Below, one piece after another: positions 1 to 12,070 of a DNA stretch of 64,000 bases; position 1 is the stretch's first letter, and each line of letters opens with the position of its first letter. The stretch lies in contig NC_061770.1 in the NCBI RefSeq assembly GCF_022458985.1, positions 37,429,599-37,493,598 on the forward strand, read 5' to 3'. Under the pieces are notes generated by a model. It made no database searches. It saw only the letters and a program-made list of their open reading frames with translations, and was not told the origin of the DNA. Source of the DNA: Mugil cephalus (Eukaryota > Chordata > Actinopteri > Mugiliformes > Mugilidae). A program made the position numbers and the translations under genes.

Positions 1-444
1 GAGCAATTGTGTTCATTTTTTTTCTTGTACCTGTTTGTGTACAGAACTACATATGAATATTTCCCAAGAGCTGACATTACAAGCACAGACATTTACCATT
101 GACATGTTTATGAATTCAAAATGCCCAATGCTTTCAAAGAGGCCAAATACTAACCCAAACTAATGAAGTGAGTATGGGCTGTCATGGAGCTCAGCATTAA
201 GGAAGCAGTTTCCTTTCATCATCTGCATGTGGTTGTAGTCAAAAGGTGATGATCTGCAGTTGTCTGTTGGCTGGTATCCTGCATCAGAATATCTGATAAC
301 TGTGTCTACAAGTGTACAGACATATGACACGTGACTTTAGCTATTGTGGTGAAGTTGACCTTGCACAAATATGTTGGTTAAAAACATAACTCTAAGAAAG
401 TGGCGTTTTAAACTAGTAGAATATCACTGAGAGTACATGTTGTT

Positions 445-700
445 GCCCAGATCCATTCAATTCGTTCTTGGTGACTTCAATCACTGCAGCGCTGACAATA
501 ATTTTCTGAAAGGTTTTCATCAATATGTCACCTGCACCTATGGGGAAGACTCATGACAAATGTTATGGATCTGTTCCAAATGCATATACGTCTAGTCTGT
601 CACCCTCCCCCCCACTTGGATCTGCCAATCACGCTACTATCCTGCTTGCACCAGCATACTTCACTCCCTTCATTTCACAACATCACTCCCACCAGAACAA
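445..700 (+). mobile_element. LINE endonuclease-domain fragment (CR1/L2 superfamily)
   Basis: Two frames together resemble the end of an APE-type LINE endonuclease: LGDFNHC near 457-480, then, in another frame, CYGSVPNAY followed by a PPLGSANH segment near 560-640. This Asp-Phe-Asn and Ser-x-His pattern is usual for CR1/L2-type LINEs of fish. The frame changes and an in-frame stop show that it is dead. It probably belongs with the pre-RT piece at 1112-1478, the two being parted by unrelated repeat DNA. Confidence 0.6.
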
Positions 701-711
701 TTTCAGAAGGC

Positions 712-1111
712 TGGTGAGTGTGAACCCAGGTGCAAAAAGGAAGGCAAGGCACAATCACAATACAAAATCCTTAATTCAAATGGAAGCAGGAGGTCATACA
801 CAAAATGGCTGACAAAGTCAGGCAAACGAACTGGCAAGGAGAAGCAGAAATCCAAAAAGACAAAGAACAAGAACGGTCATACTCTTAAGGCAAATAGGAG
901 TAACGCTGGAATGCAAAGACACAAGGTACTAAGACAATCTGGCAGGGAGAACACAGTGGGGCGGGCTTAAATACACACGGAAACAAGACACAGGTGAAAC
1001 ACAAAAATAATCAACCAATGCTGGAAAAAAGAACAAAGAGGGGAAGTAAAACTGACAAAAACACTGGGAAGACAAGGTTTTCAAAATAAAACAGGAAGCG
1101 CACAGAAAACA
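712..1111 (-). mobile_element. LTR-like repeat fragment, possible solo LTR
   Basis: This AT- and purine-rich stretch lies between two pieces of what looks like one LINE. Its composition and short motifs (a TTAAATACAC stretch, then ACAGGTGAAAC) resemble the two solo LTRs at 13007-13521 and 49420-49956 in reverse orientation, but I could not fix its ends or find a target-site duplication. It may be a distant member of the same LTR family. It carries no coding region I trust. Confidence 0.3.
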
Positions 1112-1478
1112 CAAGTAACAGACTCGGACACAATTACCATCTTTCCCAATAACAAACCATGGGTGACGAAATAACTCAAAGCTCTTCTTGACAGGAAATA
1201 GAGTATCTTTTTCTCTGGTTCTTACAGTGGGAAAAAGGAGATGAACAAAGAGGTTAAGGGTGCCATAAAAGCTGCCGAGCTAAAGTAAAGGGACACAGTT
1301 GAGCAAAAATTCAAAGGTGGGAATCTGCGAACAGCCTGGCAAGGTCTCAAAAACATGTCAGCTGGGAATACAACTTCCATCTCTCATGTTGAGGGCAATG
1401 GTCCAGTATCACTGGCTAAGGACCTCAACTCCTTTTTCACAAGATTTGAGACTGACAGTTGCACCCATCTTGAAACAG
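1112..1478 (+). mobile_element. LINE pre-RT fragment (CR1/L2 superfamily)
   Basis: A reading frame with NNKPWVTK, then a lysine-rich EMNKEVKGAIKAA-type helix and FFTRFETDSC is the linker between endonuclease and reverse transcriptase in fish CR1/L2-type LINEs. It closely matches 33311-33680, which goes on into the RT domain. Both copies begin at the same bases (caagtaacagactcgg). Here the LINE stops abruptly at about 1478 and runs into the normal 5' flank of the first receptor gene. It is a broken relic. Confidence 0.75.
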
Positions 1479-1909
1479 TTGTTTTGGTCAAGGCATCTTT
1501 ATTTAATTCCCTCTACAGTTGTTCTATTCTGGGATCGTACAGGAGTTAGGTAAGCTGCCCTGAATGGGAATTTCCAGTGGATTCCTTAAATAAGAGGTTA
1601 ATTGAATTTGTTTATAGATCAACTATCAGCTGAGTGCAATCAGAAGTCTCACTGATTATACCTGTAAAGTATTCTACTGGAAAAAAAATAATTATCCAAC
1701 TCGATAACTTAGCCATGTATTGGATGTGATTGTGATCTCTTTTTTGAACATTTCTGCAAACTTAATCCTGAAGAAACATGTGGAATATGACCAATCAGTG
1801 ACATCTTTAAAGGGGGTTACATAAGTATAGGTCATAGGGCAGCTTGAAGAGCAGCTACACTTTTCAAATACTTCTCAACAAGTCTTTAGTCCTGCCCCTT
1901 ACCAAGCTT
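1479..1909. repeat. Conserved 5' flank of NITR unit 1
   Basis: No gene is visible. The sequence is shared, with variation, by the upstream flanks at about 7090-7560, 8640-8900, 13600-13860, 34790-35200 and 51080-51350, so it is part of the duplicated receptor unit rather than a separate element. It contains short A-rich runs but no coding frame. Confidence 0.7.
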
Positions 1910-2051
1910 GTCACTGTGGTTGTGAACATGTTACTTTTATGGGACGTACAGTTTCACTTCAGACTGGCCAATCAAACAAAGTCTTGTCTTTGAAGAGTCG
2001 GTGAAGCTTAAGAGCAAGATTCTTTTCACTTGAGTCTCCGATTTGAACACG
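1910..2051 (+). promoter_or_regulatory. Conserved proximal promoter of NITR gene 1
   Basis: About 140 bases before the start codon are almost unchanged in front of genes 1-9. They hold a RUNX-like TGTGGTT (1915-1921), an AGTTTCACTTCA (1950-1961) whose complement, TGAAGTGAAACT, fits an IRF/PRDI-like element, and a CCAAT box (1968-1972, within GGCCAATCA). No TATA box is seen. The motif identities are by eye; the conservation across nine paralogues is direct, although recent duplication could explain part of it. Confidence 0.6.
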
Positions 2052-3480
2052 ATGACATCTCCAATGTTTGTTTTCTACATGACATGTTTGTTCTTGTGGG
2101 GAAAGGGTGAGTGTTTTTGTGACTGTGGTTTGAATTTTCTTAGTGGCACTGTTTCTAATTGTTTCTCATTTCTATGTTATAACTTATCTCTAAAATCTGA
2201 AATAAATTGTCTTTGCTTTTTCAGCTCAGGAGACACAGCACTCCTCATTTCTTCGTCAAGAGAGTGGCTTCAAATCAGTAAATGTTGGTGACAGTGTAAT
2301 TTTGCGATGTTTCCATGGAAGAGCGTCAACATGGTTTTACTGGTATAAGCAAATTCTAGGACAGAAATTAAAACTCATTTCTTCATTCTACATCCGTCGT
2401 GAAAGTAGGACATTTCATGATGAATTCGAAAACAACTCCCGCTTCACACTGGAAGCTGGAAATGATAAAAACCACTTAAATATTACAGATTTGCGTATTT
2501 CAGACTCAGCTACTTATTACTGCGCACATAGAGCTTTCACCACCGTTGAATTTGCAGAAGGCGTCACAGTCAGTGTAAAAGGTTCAGGTTTGAACATGAA
2601 CGCTTCGGTTCATCAGTCTTCATCTGAGACTGTCCAGCTAGGAGACTCTGTGACTCTGAACTGTACAGTACACACTGGGACCTGTGATGGAGAACACAGA
2701 CTCTACTGGTTCAAAGACTCTGAAGAATCTCATCCAGGACTCATTTACACTCATGGAGGCAGGAATGATCAGTGTGAGAGAGAAAATAACACAAAAAACA
2801 CGCACCTGTGTCTACAACCTGCCAATGGAGAACCTGAATCTGTCTTATAATGGGATCTACTACTGTGCTGTTGCCTCATGCGGACACATACTGTTTGGAA
2901 ATGGGACCAAGCTGGAGTTGAAGAGTGAGTAGAACGGTAACAGATGTTTTCTGATCTGATTAACAGTTCTGATTATTCCATAAAGATGATGTTTTTAATG
3001 TCATTCCATGTCTGCTTCATGCTGCAGATGAGGAGGTTTCTCTTGTCTTGGTTTATTTCTTGAGTGGTGCTTTGGCGTTCACCACTATCCTGACACTTTC
3101 CCTGGCTGCCTTACTGTGCACACACAAGAGAAACAGCCAGCAAATTACAGGTAAATTGTACTGTTTATGGCATGATCAGTGAATTTTACATCATAGAAAC
3201 AGCTTTTCTTTGTGTTTCAGAGTCTCATGCAAGATTTTCGGCTTCATACACAATGAACTCAGAGGTATCCAGATAACTTTCAAAATAATCTTATTGCTGA
3301 AATGTTTTCTTGTGAGGTATGTGGCACATTGTAAATTGTTGTTTTCTATTTTATTAGCAGAGGTTCCAGGCTGAAGAAAACCTCCATTACGCTGCTTTAA
3401 GACTAAAGAAAGCCAATCGATCGAGAAGTCGAAGAGATGATACAGAGGATAAATGTATCTACTCTGGTGTTAGGAAATAA
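2052..3480 (+). pseudogene. nitr: NITR gene 1, inhibitory type, frameshifted
   Basis: Five exons with GT-AG borders: 2052-2106 (leader), 2225-2924 (V+I), 3028-3150 (transmembrane), 3221-3264, 3361-3480. The V domain has the framework Cys, WFYWYKQ and YYCAHR, ending in an FAEG joining-like motif. The I domain begins normally with the shared cysteine pattern. Six A's at 2793-2798, where other copies have five, shift the frame and give a stop at 2848-2850, so transmembrane and tail would be lost. Downstream exons remain clean, including the ITIM LHYAAL and CIYSGV. A one-base homopolymer change could be an assembly error, so the gene may be intact; as given it would make a secreted, truncated V-type protein. 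Confidence 0.85.
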
Positions 3481-5300
3481 AACTCTAGCTCTAAACTAAA
3501 CTGCAACTAAACAAAAATAAAAATTTCTCCCCGATTGGTTTTGATGACGAGCAGAAATTTGTCATGACACTTGTTATTATGATTTTGGCAGTTTTTAGTG
3601 GGATTAAAGTTACAAACTTTACAAGATCAAAAGTCCACCATTGCGATAAAGTATCCGTATACTAGAATTGTCCCTTTGTATTTGAGATTATTTGAAAACA
3701 AAATTCAATGATTTTCTTTTCATACTCTGTAGGAGCCACGGATATAATTGCTATTATTTCTATTGTTATTTTATATGCAATTAAACCTTTTTGTCCTGCT
3801 GAAATGATATAACTTCAAATCATCCAATAATGAATATAAAACACATTTATCACTTAAATTTGCAGATTTTTAGGATTTTGTGAAGCATTTTGTAAGGTTG
3901 ATTTGAACAGTGCTATATAAATGGAGACTTCATATTGATGGATAAAGTGAGACTATGTGCTGCTTTTCTCAGCTACCAGTACTTCTATTGTGTTCTTTTT
4001 ATCTACAGTTTGTCCACAGTTCATCGTCATTCATCGTTCTGTAGTTGTAAAAATAAACTGCATCTTTGTTCATAATTTTTAGTCCTGTATATATTATATA
4101 TAACAGGCAACTGTTAAGACATTTTTTCATTGTGCTTAAGTGTTCCCTGGGTATTACACATGCCAGAAGGTCCATATAACACTAATACATAACATTCACT
4201 GTGTTCAATGATGTCAGGATTCAAATGTTTCCTACATTTTTATTTATTTATTTTCTTTTTTTAAATAGCTGCATAATAACCACAATATAACGACACACAA
4301 ATCGTCGCGACATTAAGTTTGGTTTCAGTTTAAAAAACTGTATTTCAGATTTTTATTGATGTTGATTTGAAAGATCCAACATGATTCATAAAATCCTTCT
4401 TTTAAATACACAGCATTGAAAGCATGAATCAGAATCAAAACAATTCAGGAATCAATGGTGATAACCAGCCATAGTGGAAAAATGGATTATTTACACTCAT
4501 TATTTGTACCAGAAACTAGAATGAAAAATACAGATGAAGATTTAGGATATTTCCAAGAGCTGACATTACAACCACAGTCACTTACCATCGACATATTTAT
4601 GCATTCAAAATGTCCAATGCTTTCAAAGAGGCCAAACACTATCCTCAACTAATGGAGTGAGTATAGGCTGTCATAGAGCTCAGCATTAAGGCATGTTGTT
4701 GCATCAGGGGTCTTATTTTTGTTTTTTAGAAACTGGTGAAATTCAAGGAACAACAAAGATTCACAGTGAAAGACCAACAACCTACATAAGTACAAAATGT
4801 GCATCACACAGCGACACACCTAGATCTGTTTAATTTTATCCTCTCTGTGTGGTTGTAGTCAAAAGGTGATGACCTGTGGTTTTGTGAGGCTGGTACTCTG
4901 CATCAGAATATCTGCCGACTGTGTCTACAAGTGTACAGACAAATAACATGTGATTTCATCTGCTGTGGCAAAGATGGCCGTGCATGGACATGTTGGTTAC
5001 AAAATGTAACTCTAACAAAGTGTTGTTTTAAAACTTGTAGAACATCACTGAGAGGTTTACATGAGGTTCCCAAGATCCATTTCAGAGAGGTTCACAGGAC
5101 GAATTTAGATGAGAACAAAGAAATATAAAAATGATGGATTTAACATTTGCCTGAGATTTTGAATTCCCTTGATTAAATAGTTGGCCATTCACCAACTGAT
5201 GTGAACATTAATCTATCATAATGAAGTAATGTGGCTTCGACTAGTTGTTATGATCCCTTAGGATTTAGTACACTACCTACGATGAGTGAATTGGAGAAGT
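3481..5300. repeat. Conserved 3' flank of NITR unit 1
   Basis: No gene is seen. The flank contains blocks that recur after other receptor genes: one around 4549-4690 (also at 46-210, 16400-16570, 37260-37390, 44400-44560) and one around 4850-4960 (also 230-330, 16720-16830, 25670-25770, 37530-37630, 44690-44790). The first 330 bases of the window match these blocks, so the window starts in the 3' flank of another, unseen NITR unit. Confidence 0.75.
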
Positions 5301-5359
5301 CTTCTGTGGAGTGACTTTGTTATCCACAAGTAAAGAAGAGGTATTCATTAATACACAGG

Positions 5360-6165
5360 ACGAGATGTTACAATCCCTTGTGCCATGATCTAAGGCAAAA
5401 CTCCTTTAGAAGCCCGGTCCAACTGGACAACCAACAAGCAGACCAGTGGTCATCTACTTACTAACCTAGCACGCAGCAGTAGGTAATAGAGATGATGGGA
5501 ATGCGACTACACTCGGACCAGACATCTCTTCCTTCTGCCTATGTCAGAAAGGATATACAATTAGCCTAGCCTAACATTCCTCCCCTCTGCCAAGAACAGA
5601 AGTTACACACAAGAAAACGCCAGCAAACAAGCCTAACTAGCAACAGTAGGCAGTACGCAGTGTGCAGCACATCATTGGGGTTTTCTAGTGGGCACCTCCC
5701 TTTACCAATGTTTCATTAAGTTAGGCCCACGACACCTCAAAAAAGCTTAACAGTGAGCCAGTGTCCCAGAGTCACCTCCCTCAATGCAGCCACCACACCA
5801 CTGTGTGCCTTTCAACCAACAGATTAGATTAAACTTAGTACAACTGCTACCTATTGACAGTACATAGCTAGCCTTACCTTTAGCATGCTCCCCAGTTAGC
5901 GTGCTTCCTTCGTAGCCACAACCATTGACTCGCTCGTTCTGCTGCCTGGGACATATTCTTTACAGCATCCCTATGTTCTTTTCCGCAAATGTCCAACTCA
6001 CACAGGAGAGCAACGGCGGATTTCGCAACAAATCCACGGCAGCTGACCTCCACCTGGGCGCTCCAGCCTTGCCGCTCAGCTTCCGATGCCAACTCTACGT
6101 ATCAATCTTTCTTGTGCTCATTAGCCTCTTCAACTCTGTCTTCCCACGGGACAGTTAATTCCACA
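5360..6165 (-). mobile_element. Retroelement 3' fragment, reverse strand
   Basis: On the minus strand 5880-6165 reads WEDRVEEANEHKK, then VEVSCRGFVAKSA, then ASQWLWLRRKHANWG. This is a C-terminal segment that I associate with reverse-transcriptase-type repeats common in fish genomes; the exact clade is uncertain. An in-frame stop lies between the first two pieces. The 3' side (5360-5880) is non-coding, and part of it recurs at 46610-46770, so another relic of the same element lies upstream of gene 8. Confidence 0.5.
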
Positions 6166-6249
6166 ATGCTGGAACGCTCAAACAGCGATCTAAATCAGTC
6201 CTCAGCTTCCAGGCTCCGCCCACACTTAGCTGCCCTGCATTATGCCTGA

Positions 6250-8900
6250 ATCTCTAAAGCAGAGGAGAAGCGTTGGAAAGCTGCCATCCCTCAAGTCAAA
6301 TCAGGCTGTGTGCTCAAGCTCCCATGAGGGAAAAGAGGAGAGAGAAGAAAGTTGGATAAACCCATAACAGGAGACATGTTGCTGTTGTGGTTGTGTTGCA
6401 GAATAGAACATCATAAGTACAGCATCAGACTACATGATTCTGCTGGACCAGAGATCTGCTACTGCTGAATAAAACGAGAGTCCAACTCCACTTGAATCAT
6501 GTTTTGATGTACTTATGAGGTAATGCTGCCTCAGTGGTTTATACTCATGATCTATAACTTTCAGCATCTTTACAATCACAGGCTTTTTCACTATTTCCTG
6601 ATACGAAAGTCAACACGTCTGCAATTTCCTTCCACCAGTGTCCTATCTTGTCATACAGGGTGACACTGGACTGACAAATGTTTGTTTAGTTGTGGTTTTG
6701 GAGTTGGATCAGGAGCTAGCATCACAATCTGGAAAAGACACACATTTGTGATCCAGTGCTGGTACAGGTTTGTCATGACACTACCTTTAGCTTTTACAAA
6801 CTACCAACATTACAGAGCACACTGGTCTGCTCCATGTCAGACATTACAAAAAAGTCACCACATTTCCATATTCGGTTCTGTATTGTTGTATTCCACACCT
6901 ACCAAAGTCCATAGTCTGTTAAACTGTGAACTGGTGAAACTCATGACTAAATGTTCAGCATTTGACTTAACATTCGTAGCTCTTTGTGTCACCTTGGGTA
7001 GTAAAAGTGGATATAATCATTTTTTTACAGCAAAGATTAAGCTAGAACTAGTCCAAACCTTCGGTGAAGGATCACTAGTTTTCAAGAATAGTTGTTTTGG
7101 TCAAGATATCTCTATTTAATAACCCTTACAGTTGTTCTGTTGTGGGATCCTATAGGCCTTAAATAAGCTGCCCTGAATGGGAATTTCCAGTGGATGCCTC
7201 AAATAAGATGTCAGCTGAACTACTTGGGCTGGTTTATAGAGCAACTGTCAGCTGAGTCCACTCAGAAGTCTTACTGATTATAACTGTAAAGTATGATAGT
7301 GAAAATAATAATAATTACCCAACTCAATAACTGAGCCATGTATTGCATGTGACTGTACCTTTTTTTGCACCTTTTTCTGAACATTTCTGCACTTTACAAA
7401 ACCTAATGCTAAACAAACATGTTGAATATGACCTATCAGTGATGTCAGTAAGGGGTTACATGAGTGAGAATGTGACGTCATTTATATTTTAATGATCTAA
7501 TCTAACGGCAGCTTGAAGAGCAGCTACACTCAAATACCTCTCAACAAGTCTTTAGTCCTGCCCCTTGGTCAAATATCAAGTGTGTCACTGTGACATGAGT
7601 GAAATAATATCATTACATCACCATCTTTATTTGGTGCTGTATTGCCGTATTTCACAGCTGTCAAAACCCCTAGTCTGTTAAACTGAACTGGCAAAACTCA
7701 GATGTGCTGGAGCCTCAAAGGAAACTTCGTGACCTCAGGACTTACTGTTCAGCATTTAAATAAGATTGATCCTTTGCTGCTGTTTCAATCAATCAATCTT
7801 TTTTAGTGTCATTGTTTGAATAAAACAATGAACATTTATACACTGTATGGCGAATGTGCAGACTCTTCACCCAGACCCATAATCACCCACTGTGTAAAAT
7901 AAACACAATAATTCAAGTCATTCAGTGCAGACACAAAAGTACTTAACAGTAATGGTGAACATAGATAGACATATAGACATGCAGGGGGAACGTACATACC
8001 GTTCATCTCTGAATGAAATGATCCTGATTTTGAGCTGTGTTTGAGCTTAGCGGGGACAAATGGCAAAAATATATCCTTCTTTCTGTTGTTATCTCCTGGA
8101 AGATGCATGCTTTTGTCATGATTTGGGGTCCAATCTCAATTTGTTCTTCAATGAAAAGGCATGTCCTTCTTTCCCGAACAGCTGATTGGCCCGTGGGTGG
8201 AGCTTTTTATTGGATTCAGATCAATCCTGAAAGTTACCCTGACCCGAAGCAGGTTTGCCGTTCAGAGTGAGTTACCATGGTAACGTATCTCGATAAGAAT
8301 GAATCCAGCTTTGTGATACCGGAAACCCAGGGTTAACCCTGAAGTTACCTCACTAAAACCGTAATCCTGCTTCGTGATATGGGCCTCTGTTCTGAGAATA
8401 AGCAAGACCTAGTCAAAGCTGTCTGTGAAGGATCTCTGTTTTTTGGTTAAGATGTTTTTATCTGTCTTTACAGTTTTTCTGTTCTGGGATCCTATAGCCT
8501 AGAGCCGTGGAGCAGTGGGTAGAGGTGCAGCTCAGGAACTGAAGGGTCCCCAGGCCCTGACCCACCCCCCAATTTGCTCCCAGGCGCACCCAACTGCTCC
8601 AACTCTACACACTACCATGTGAACTCAAATATGCTGTCAACTGAACTATTTGAGCTGGCACATAGATCAACTGTCAGCTGAGTGCACTCAAAAGTATTGT
8701 ACTGAAAAAGAAAAAAAAAATCCAACTCATTAACGAAGCCATGGATTTGATGTGATTATAATCCCTTTTGGAACATGTGGTATATGACCAGTGATATCTT
8801 TAAGGGGTTACATGAGTATAGGGCATAGGGCAGCTTGAAGAGCAGCTACACTTTTCAAATACCTCTCAACAAGTCTTTAGCTCTACCCCTTATCAAGTGT
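6250..8900. repeat. Intergenic flank between NITR genes 1 and 2
   Basis: I see no gene. About 6250-6500 resembles 17220-17430, 26160-26370 and 46370-46570. About 8000-8470 is a close repeat of 12480-12960 (both hold a CCATGGTAAC stretch and GATTGGCCCGTGGGTGGAG). About 8500-8640 is the intact version of the site that the LTR at 13007 has entered in the next unit. The open frames here are short and match nothing I know. Confidence 0.6.
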
Positions 8901-9042
8901 GTCACTGTGGTTGTGAACATGTTACTTAAATGGGACGTACAGTTTCACTTCAGACTGGCCAATCAAACAAAGTCTTGTCTTTGAAGAGTCGGTGAAGCTT
9001 AAGAGCAAGATTCTTTTCACTCGAGTCTCCGATTTGAACACG
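8901..9042 (+). promoter_or_regulatory. Conserved proximal promoter of NITR gene 2
   Basis: Same block as before gene 1: a RUNX-like TGTGGTT, the IRF-like AGTTTCACTTCA (8941-8952) and the CCAAT box (8959-8963). Spacing to the start codon is kept. Confidence 0.6.
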
Positions 9043-10477
9043 ATGACATCTGTAATGTTTGTTTTCTACCTGACATGTTTGTTCTTGTGGGGAAAGGGTG
9101 AGTTGTGTTTTTGTGCCCATGGTTTATATTTTTGTATTGACACTGTTTGAAATCATAATTTTTCTTCTAAAATATGAAATCAGTTGTGTCTTTGCTTTGT
9201 CTCTCCAGTCACTTTACCTCAGGAGACACATCAGTCCTTGTCTGTTCATCAAGAGAGTGGCTTCAAATCAGTAAATGTTGGTGAAACTGTAATTTTGCGA
9301 TGTTTCTATGAAAATGAAGTGGCAGCAAGGTTTTACTGGTATAAGCAAACATTGAGACAAAAACCAGAGCTAATTTCTTCTTTCTACATCTATAGTGACA
9401 GTGAGGTATTTTATGATGAATATTTAAACAATTCACGATTTACAATGGAAATTAAAAATGGTAAAAACCACTTGATTATTTCAGATTTGCGTATTTCAGA
9501 CTCAGCTACTTATTATTGTGCAAGTACAACTTCTACCACCGTTGAATTTGCAGAAGGCGTTACAGTCAGTGTAAAGGGTTCAGGTTTTAATATTAACACT
9601 TTAGTTCATCAGTCTTCCTCTGAGACCGTCCAGCTAGTAGACGCTGTGACTCTGAACTGTGCAGTACACACTGGGACCTGTGATGGAGAACACAGAGTTT
9701 ACTGGTTCAAAGACTCTGAAGAATCTTATCCAGGACTGATTTACACTCATGGAGGCAGGAACGATCAGTGTGAGAGGAAAAACAACCCCAAAACACACAC
9801 CTGTGTCTACAACCTGCCAATGGAGAACCTGAATCTGTCTCATAATGGGATCTACGACTGTGCTGTTGCCTCATGTGGACACATACTGTTTGGAAATGGG
9901 ACCAAGCTGGAGTTGAAGAGTGAGTAGAACTGTAACAGATGTTTTCTAATCTGATTAACAGTTATAATTATTCCATAAAGATGATGTTGTCAGTGTCATT
10001 CCATGTCTGCCTCATGCTGCAGATGAGGAGGTTTCTCTCGTCTTGGTGTATTTCTTGAGTGGTGCTTTGGCGTTCACCACTATCCTGACACTTTCACTGG
10101 CTGCCTTACTGTACACACACAAGAGAAAAGGCCAGCAAGTTACAGGTAAATTGTACTATTTATTACGTGATTACTCAATTTTACATCATAGAAACACAGC
10201 TTTTCTTTGTGTTTCAGAGTCTGATGCAAGATTTTCAGCTTCATACACAATGAACTCAGAGGTATCCAGATAACTTTCAAACTAATCTTATTGCTGAAAT
10301 GTTTTCTTCTGAGGTATGTGACTCATTGTAAGTTGTTGTTTTGTGTTTTATTAGCAGAGTTTCCAGGCTGAAGAAAACCTCCATTACGCTGCTTTAAGAG
10401 TAAAGAAGGCCAATCGATCGAGAAGTCGAAGAGATGATACAGAGGATAAATGTATCTACTCTGGTGTTAGGAAATAA
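9043..10477 (+). CDS. nitr: NITR gene 2, inhibitory receptor, intact
   Basis: Exons 9043-9097, 9209-9919, 10023-10145, 10218-10261 and 10358-10477 join in frame to 350 residues. The leader ends LFLWGKG. The V domain has ILRCFYEN, FYWYKQT and DSATYYCAS and ends with FAEGVTVSV. The I domain has six cysteines (LNCAVHTGTC, DQCER, TCVYNL, YDCAVASCG) and ends FGNGTKLELK. The third exon encodes about 23 uncharged transmembrane residues (LVYFLSGALAFTTILTLSLA) followed by a basic stop-transfer HKRK. The tail has ITIM LHYAAL and the ITIM-like CIYSGV. Such tails recruit SH2-domain phosphatases in known NITRs. There is no charged transmembrane residue, so an activating role is unlikely. The stop codon overlaps AATAAA. 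Confidence 0.92.
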
Positions 10478-11309
10478 AACCGATCATGTTTTAACTTTGA
10501 GTAGCTCTGTAAATAGTTGCTATAAACTAAACAAAAATGAAAATCTCTCTCCAATTGTTTTTGATGACAAGCAGAAGTTTGTCATGACACTTGTTATCAT
10601 GATTTTGGCAGTTTTTATTGGGATGATAGGTACAAACTTTACAACATCAAAAGTCCACAATTACGATAACGTATCAGTATACTAGAATTGTCCCTTTGTA
10701 TTGATTTTCTTTTCATACTCTGTAGCAGGCCCAGATTTGCACCACAGTTTAACTCTGTAGAAGCCACGGATATGATTGCTATTATTTCTATTGTTATTTG
10801 ATATGCAATTAAACTATTGTGTCATGCTGAAATGATATAACTTCAAATCATCCAATAATGAATATAAAACACATTTATCACTTAAATTGCAGATTTGTAG
10901 TATTTTGTGAAGCATTTTGTAAGGTTGATTTGATCAGTGCTATAGAAATTGAGACTTCATGTTGATGGATAAAAGTGACACGATTTGCTGCTTGTCTCAG
11001 CTACCAGTACTTCTACTATTAATTGTGTTTACGTACCACTCAGGATCTTTTTGTCCACAGTTTTTCCAGTTATTCATCTTCTTGTAATTGTAAAAATAAA
11101 CTGCATCTTGGTTCATAATGTTCAGTCCTGTGTATATTTAAAAGGCGACTGTTAAGACATTTTCTAATGGAGTATAGGCTGTCATGGAGCTCAACATTAA
11201 GGCATGTTGTTCCATTAGTGGTTTTACTTGTGCTTTTCATAAAGTGGTGAAATTCAAGGAACAACAACAATTTACAGTGAAAGACCAACAACCTACCTAA
11301 GTACAAAAT
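10478..11309. repeat. 3' flank of NITR unit 2
   Basis: No gene. It matches the 3' flanks after genes 1, 3 and 4, including the block with AACTTCAAATCATCCAATAA (near 10840), then ends in a shortened version of the later flank blocks. Confidence 0.65.
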
Positions 11310-11495
11310 GTAGTGTTGGTGAGGAGTGAAGAAGAGGAGTGCTTGTCAACTCTTTACAGTCTGTGTGTGGTTTGTTGAAAAGCCGACAATCAAGTCGCAC
11401 AGGGTGTTATTAAATTCCAGGTTAAGGAGTTTGGGGCAGAGTTTGTAGGGTTGGATTGTGTTGAAGGCAGAGCTGAGGTCGACAAACAGAAGCCT
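11310..11495 (-). mobile_element. LINE reverse-transcriptase fragment (CR1/L2 superfamily)
   Basis: Read on the minus strand it gives RLLFVDLSSAFNTIQPYKL and then a short remainder ending in a stop. LFVDxSSAFNTIQP is a core RT motif of CR1/L2-type LINEs; the two C-terminal side aspartates of the catalytic box are not included. It is a small dead piece. Confidence 0.75.
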
Positions 11496-11599
11496 CACAT
11501 AGGTGTTTTAGCGCTCTAGATGTTGCAGCAGTGTATGGACCTGTACTCCTCATATTGTTGTGGACCCTTTGACACGCACAAATGGCCAGTTTGAATGGC

Positions 11600-11875
11600 T
11601 TTTGGGAAGTGACTGAACATTTGAACACAAAAACATGGAGACAAGAAAGTGGGGACCAATAATCACAGGGAACCTGAAACTGGAGACTAAAACAATGTGA
11701 CAGGCAGGGCTATATATACACACAGGGGCAGAAGGATGATGAGACACAGGTGAAACTAATGAGGGCAATCAAGGAAAACACGAAGCACATCAGATAGGAA
11801 ACCAAGGAAAATAAACCAGGAAACTCAAAACACATTCACAAATAAAAGACCAGGACGGAGAACCATGACAAGTAC
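11600..11875 (-). mobile_element. Partial LTR related to the solo LTRs
   Basis: The stretch from about 11690 (GGCAGGGCTATATATACAC, GACACAGGTGAAAC, GAGGGCAATCAA) to GAACCATGACA at 11866-11876 matches the reverse-oriented solo LTR at 49420-49956. The right end has the expected ...TGACA border; the left end is not resolved. It is a fossil. Confidence 0.5.
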
Positions 11876-11884
11876 AGTACTTAC

Positions 11885-12070
11885 CATGAGAGGGTTGAAG
11901 AAGTCTTCCGTGGCATGAATTTGTTATCCAGGAGCAGGTTGGTCACACATGATGTTGTGCACTCTCCTTAGACAGTGGGTGCTGTAGATGGCACTGATCA
12001 CTGGTAGAGTATGATCTTCCTTGCTGTCTTTACCATGCACTGGAGTGCTTGCTGATCAGCCCTAGTGCAG
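11885..12070 (-). mobile_element. LINE C-terminal fragment
   Basis: The minus strand reads ADQQALQCMVKTARKII close to 12035-12060, like the C-terminal end of fish CR1/Rex-type LINE proteins. Shorter forms of the left part recur in the flanks of other receptor units (about 5275-5340, 17150-17220, 26095-26160, 46310-46380), so it was present before the array was duplicated. Confidence 0.5.

Noticed and set aside
8037-8270. A small conserved protein shared with 12534-12746
   Set aside because: The match is due to DNA duplication of the flank; the frame before the shared part differs and no domain is seen.
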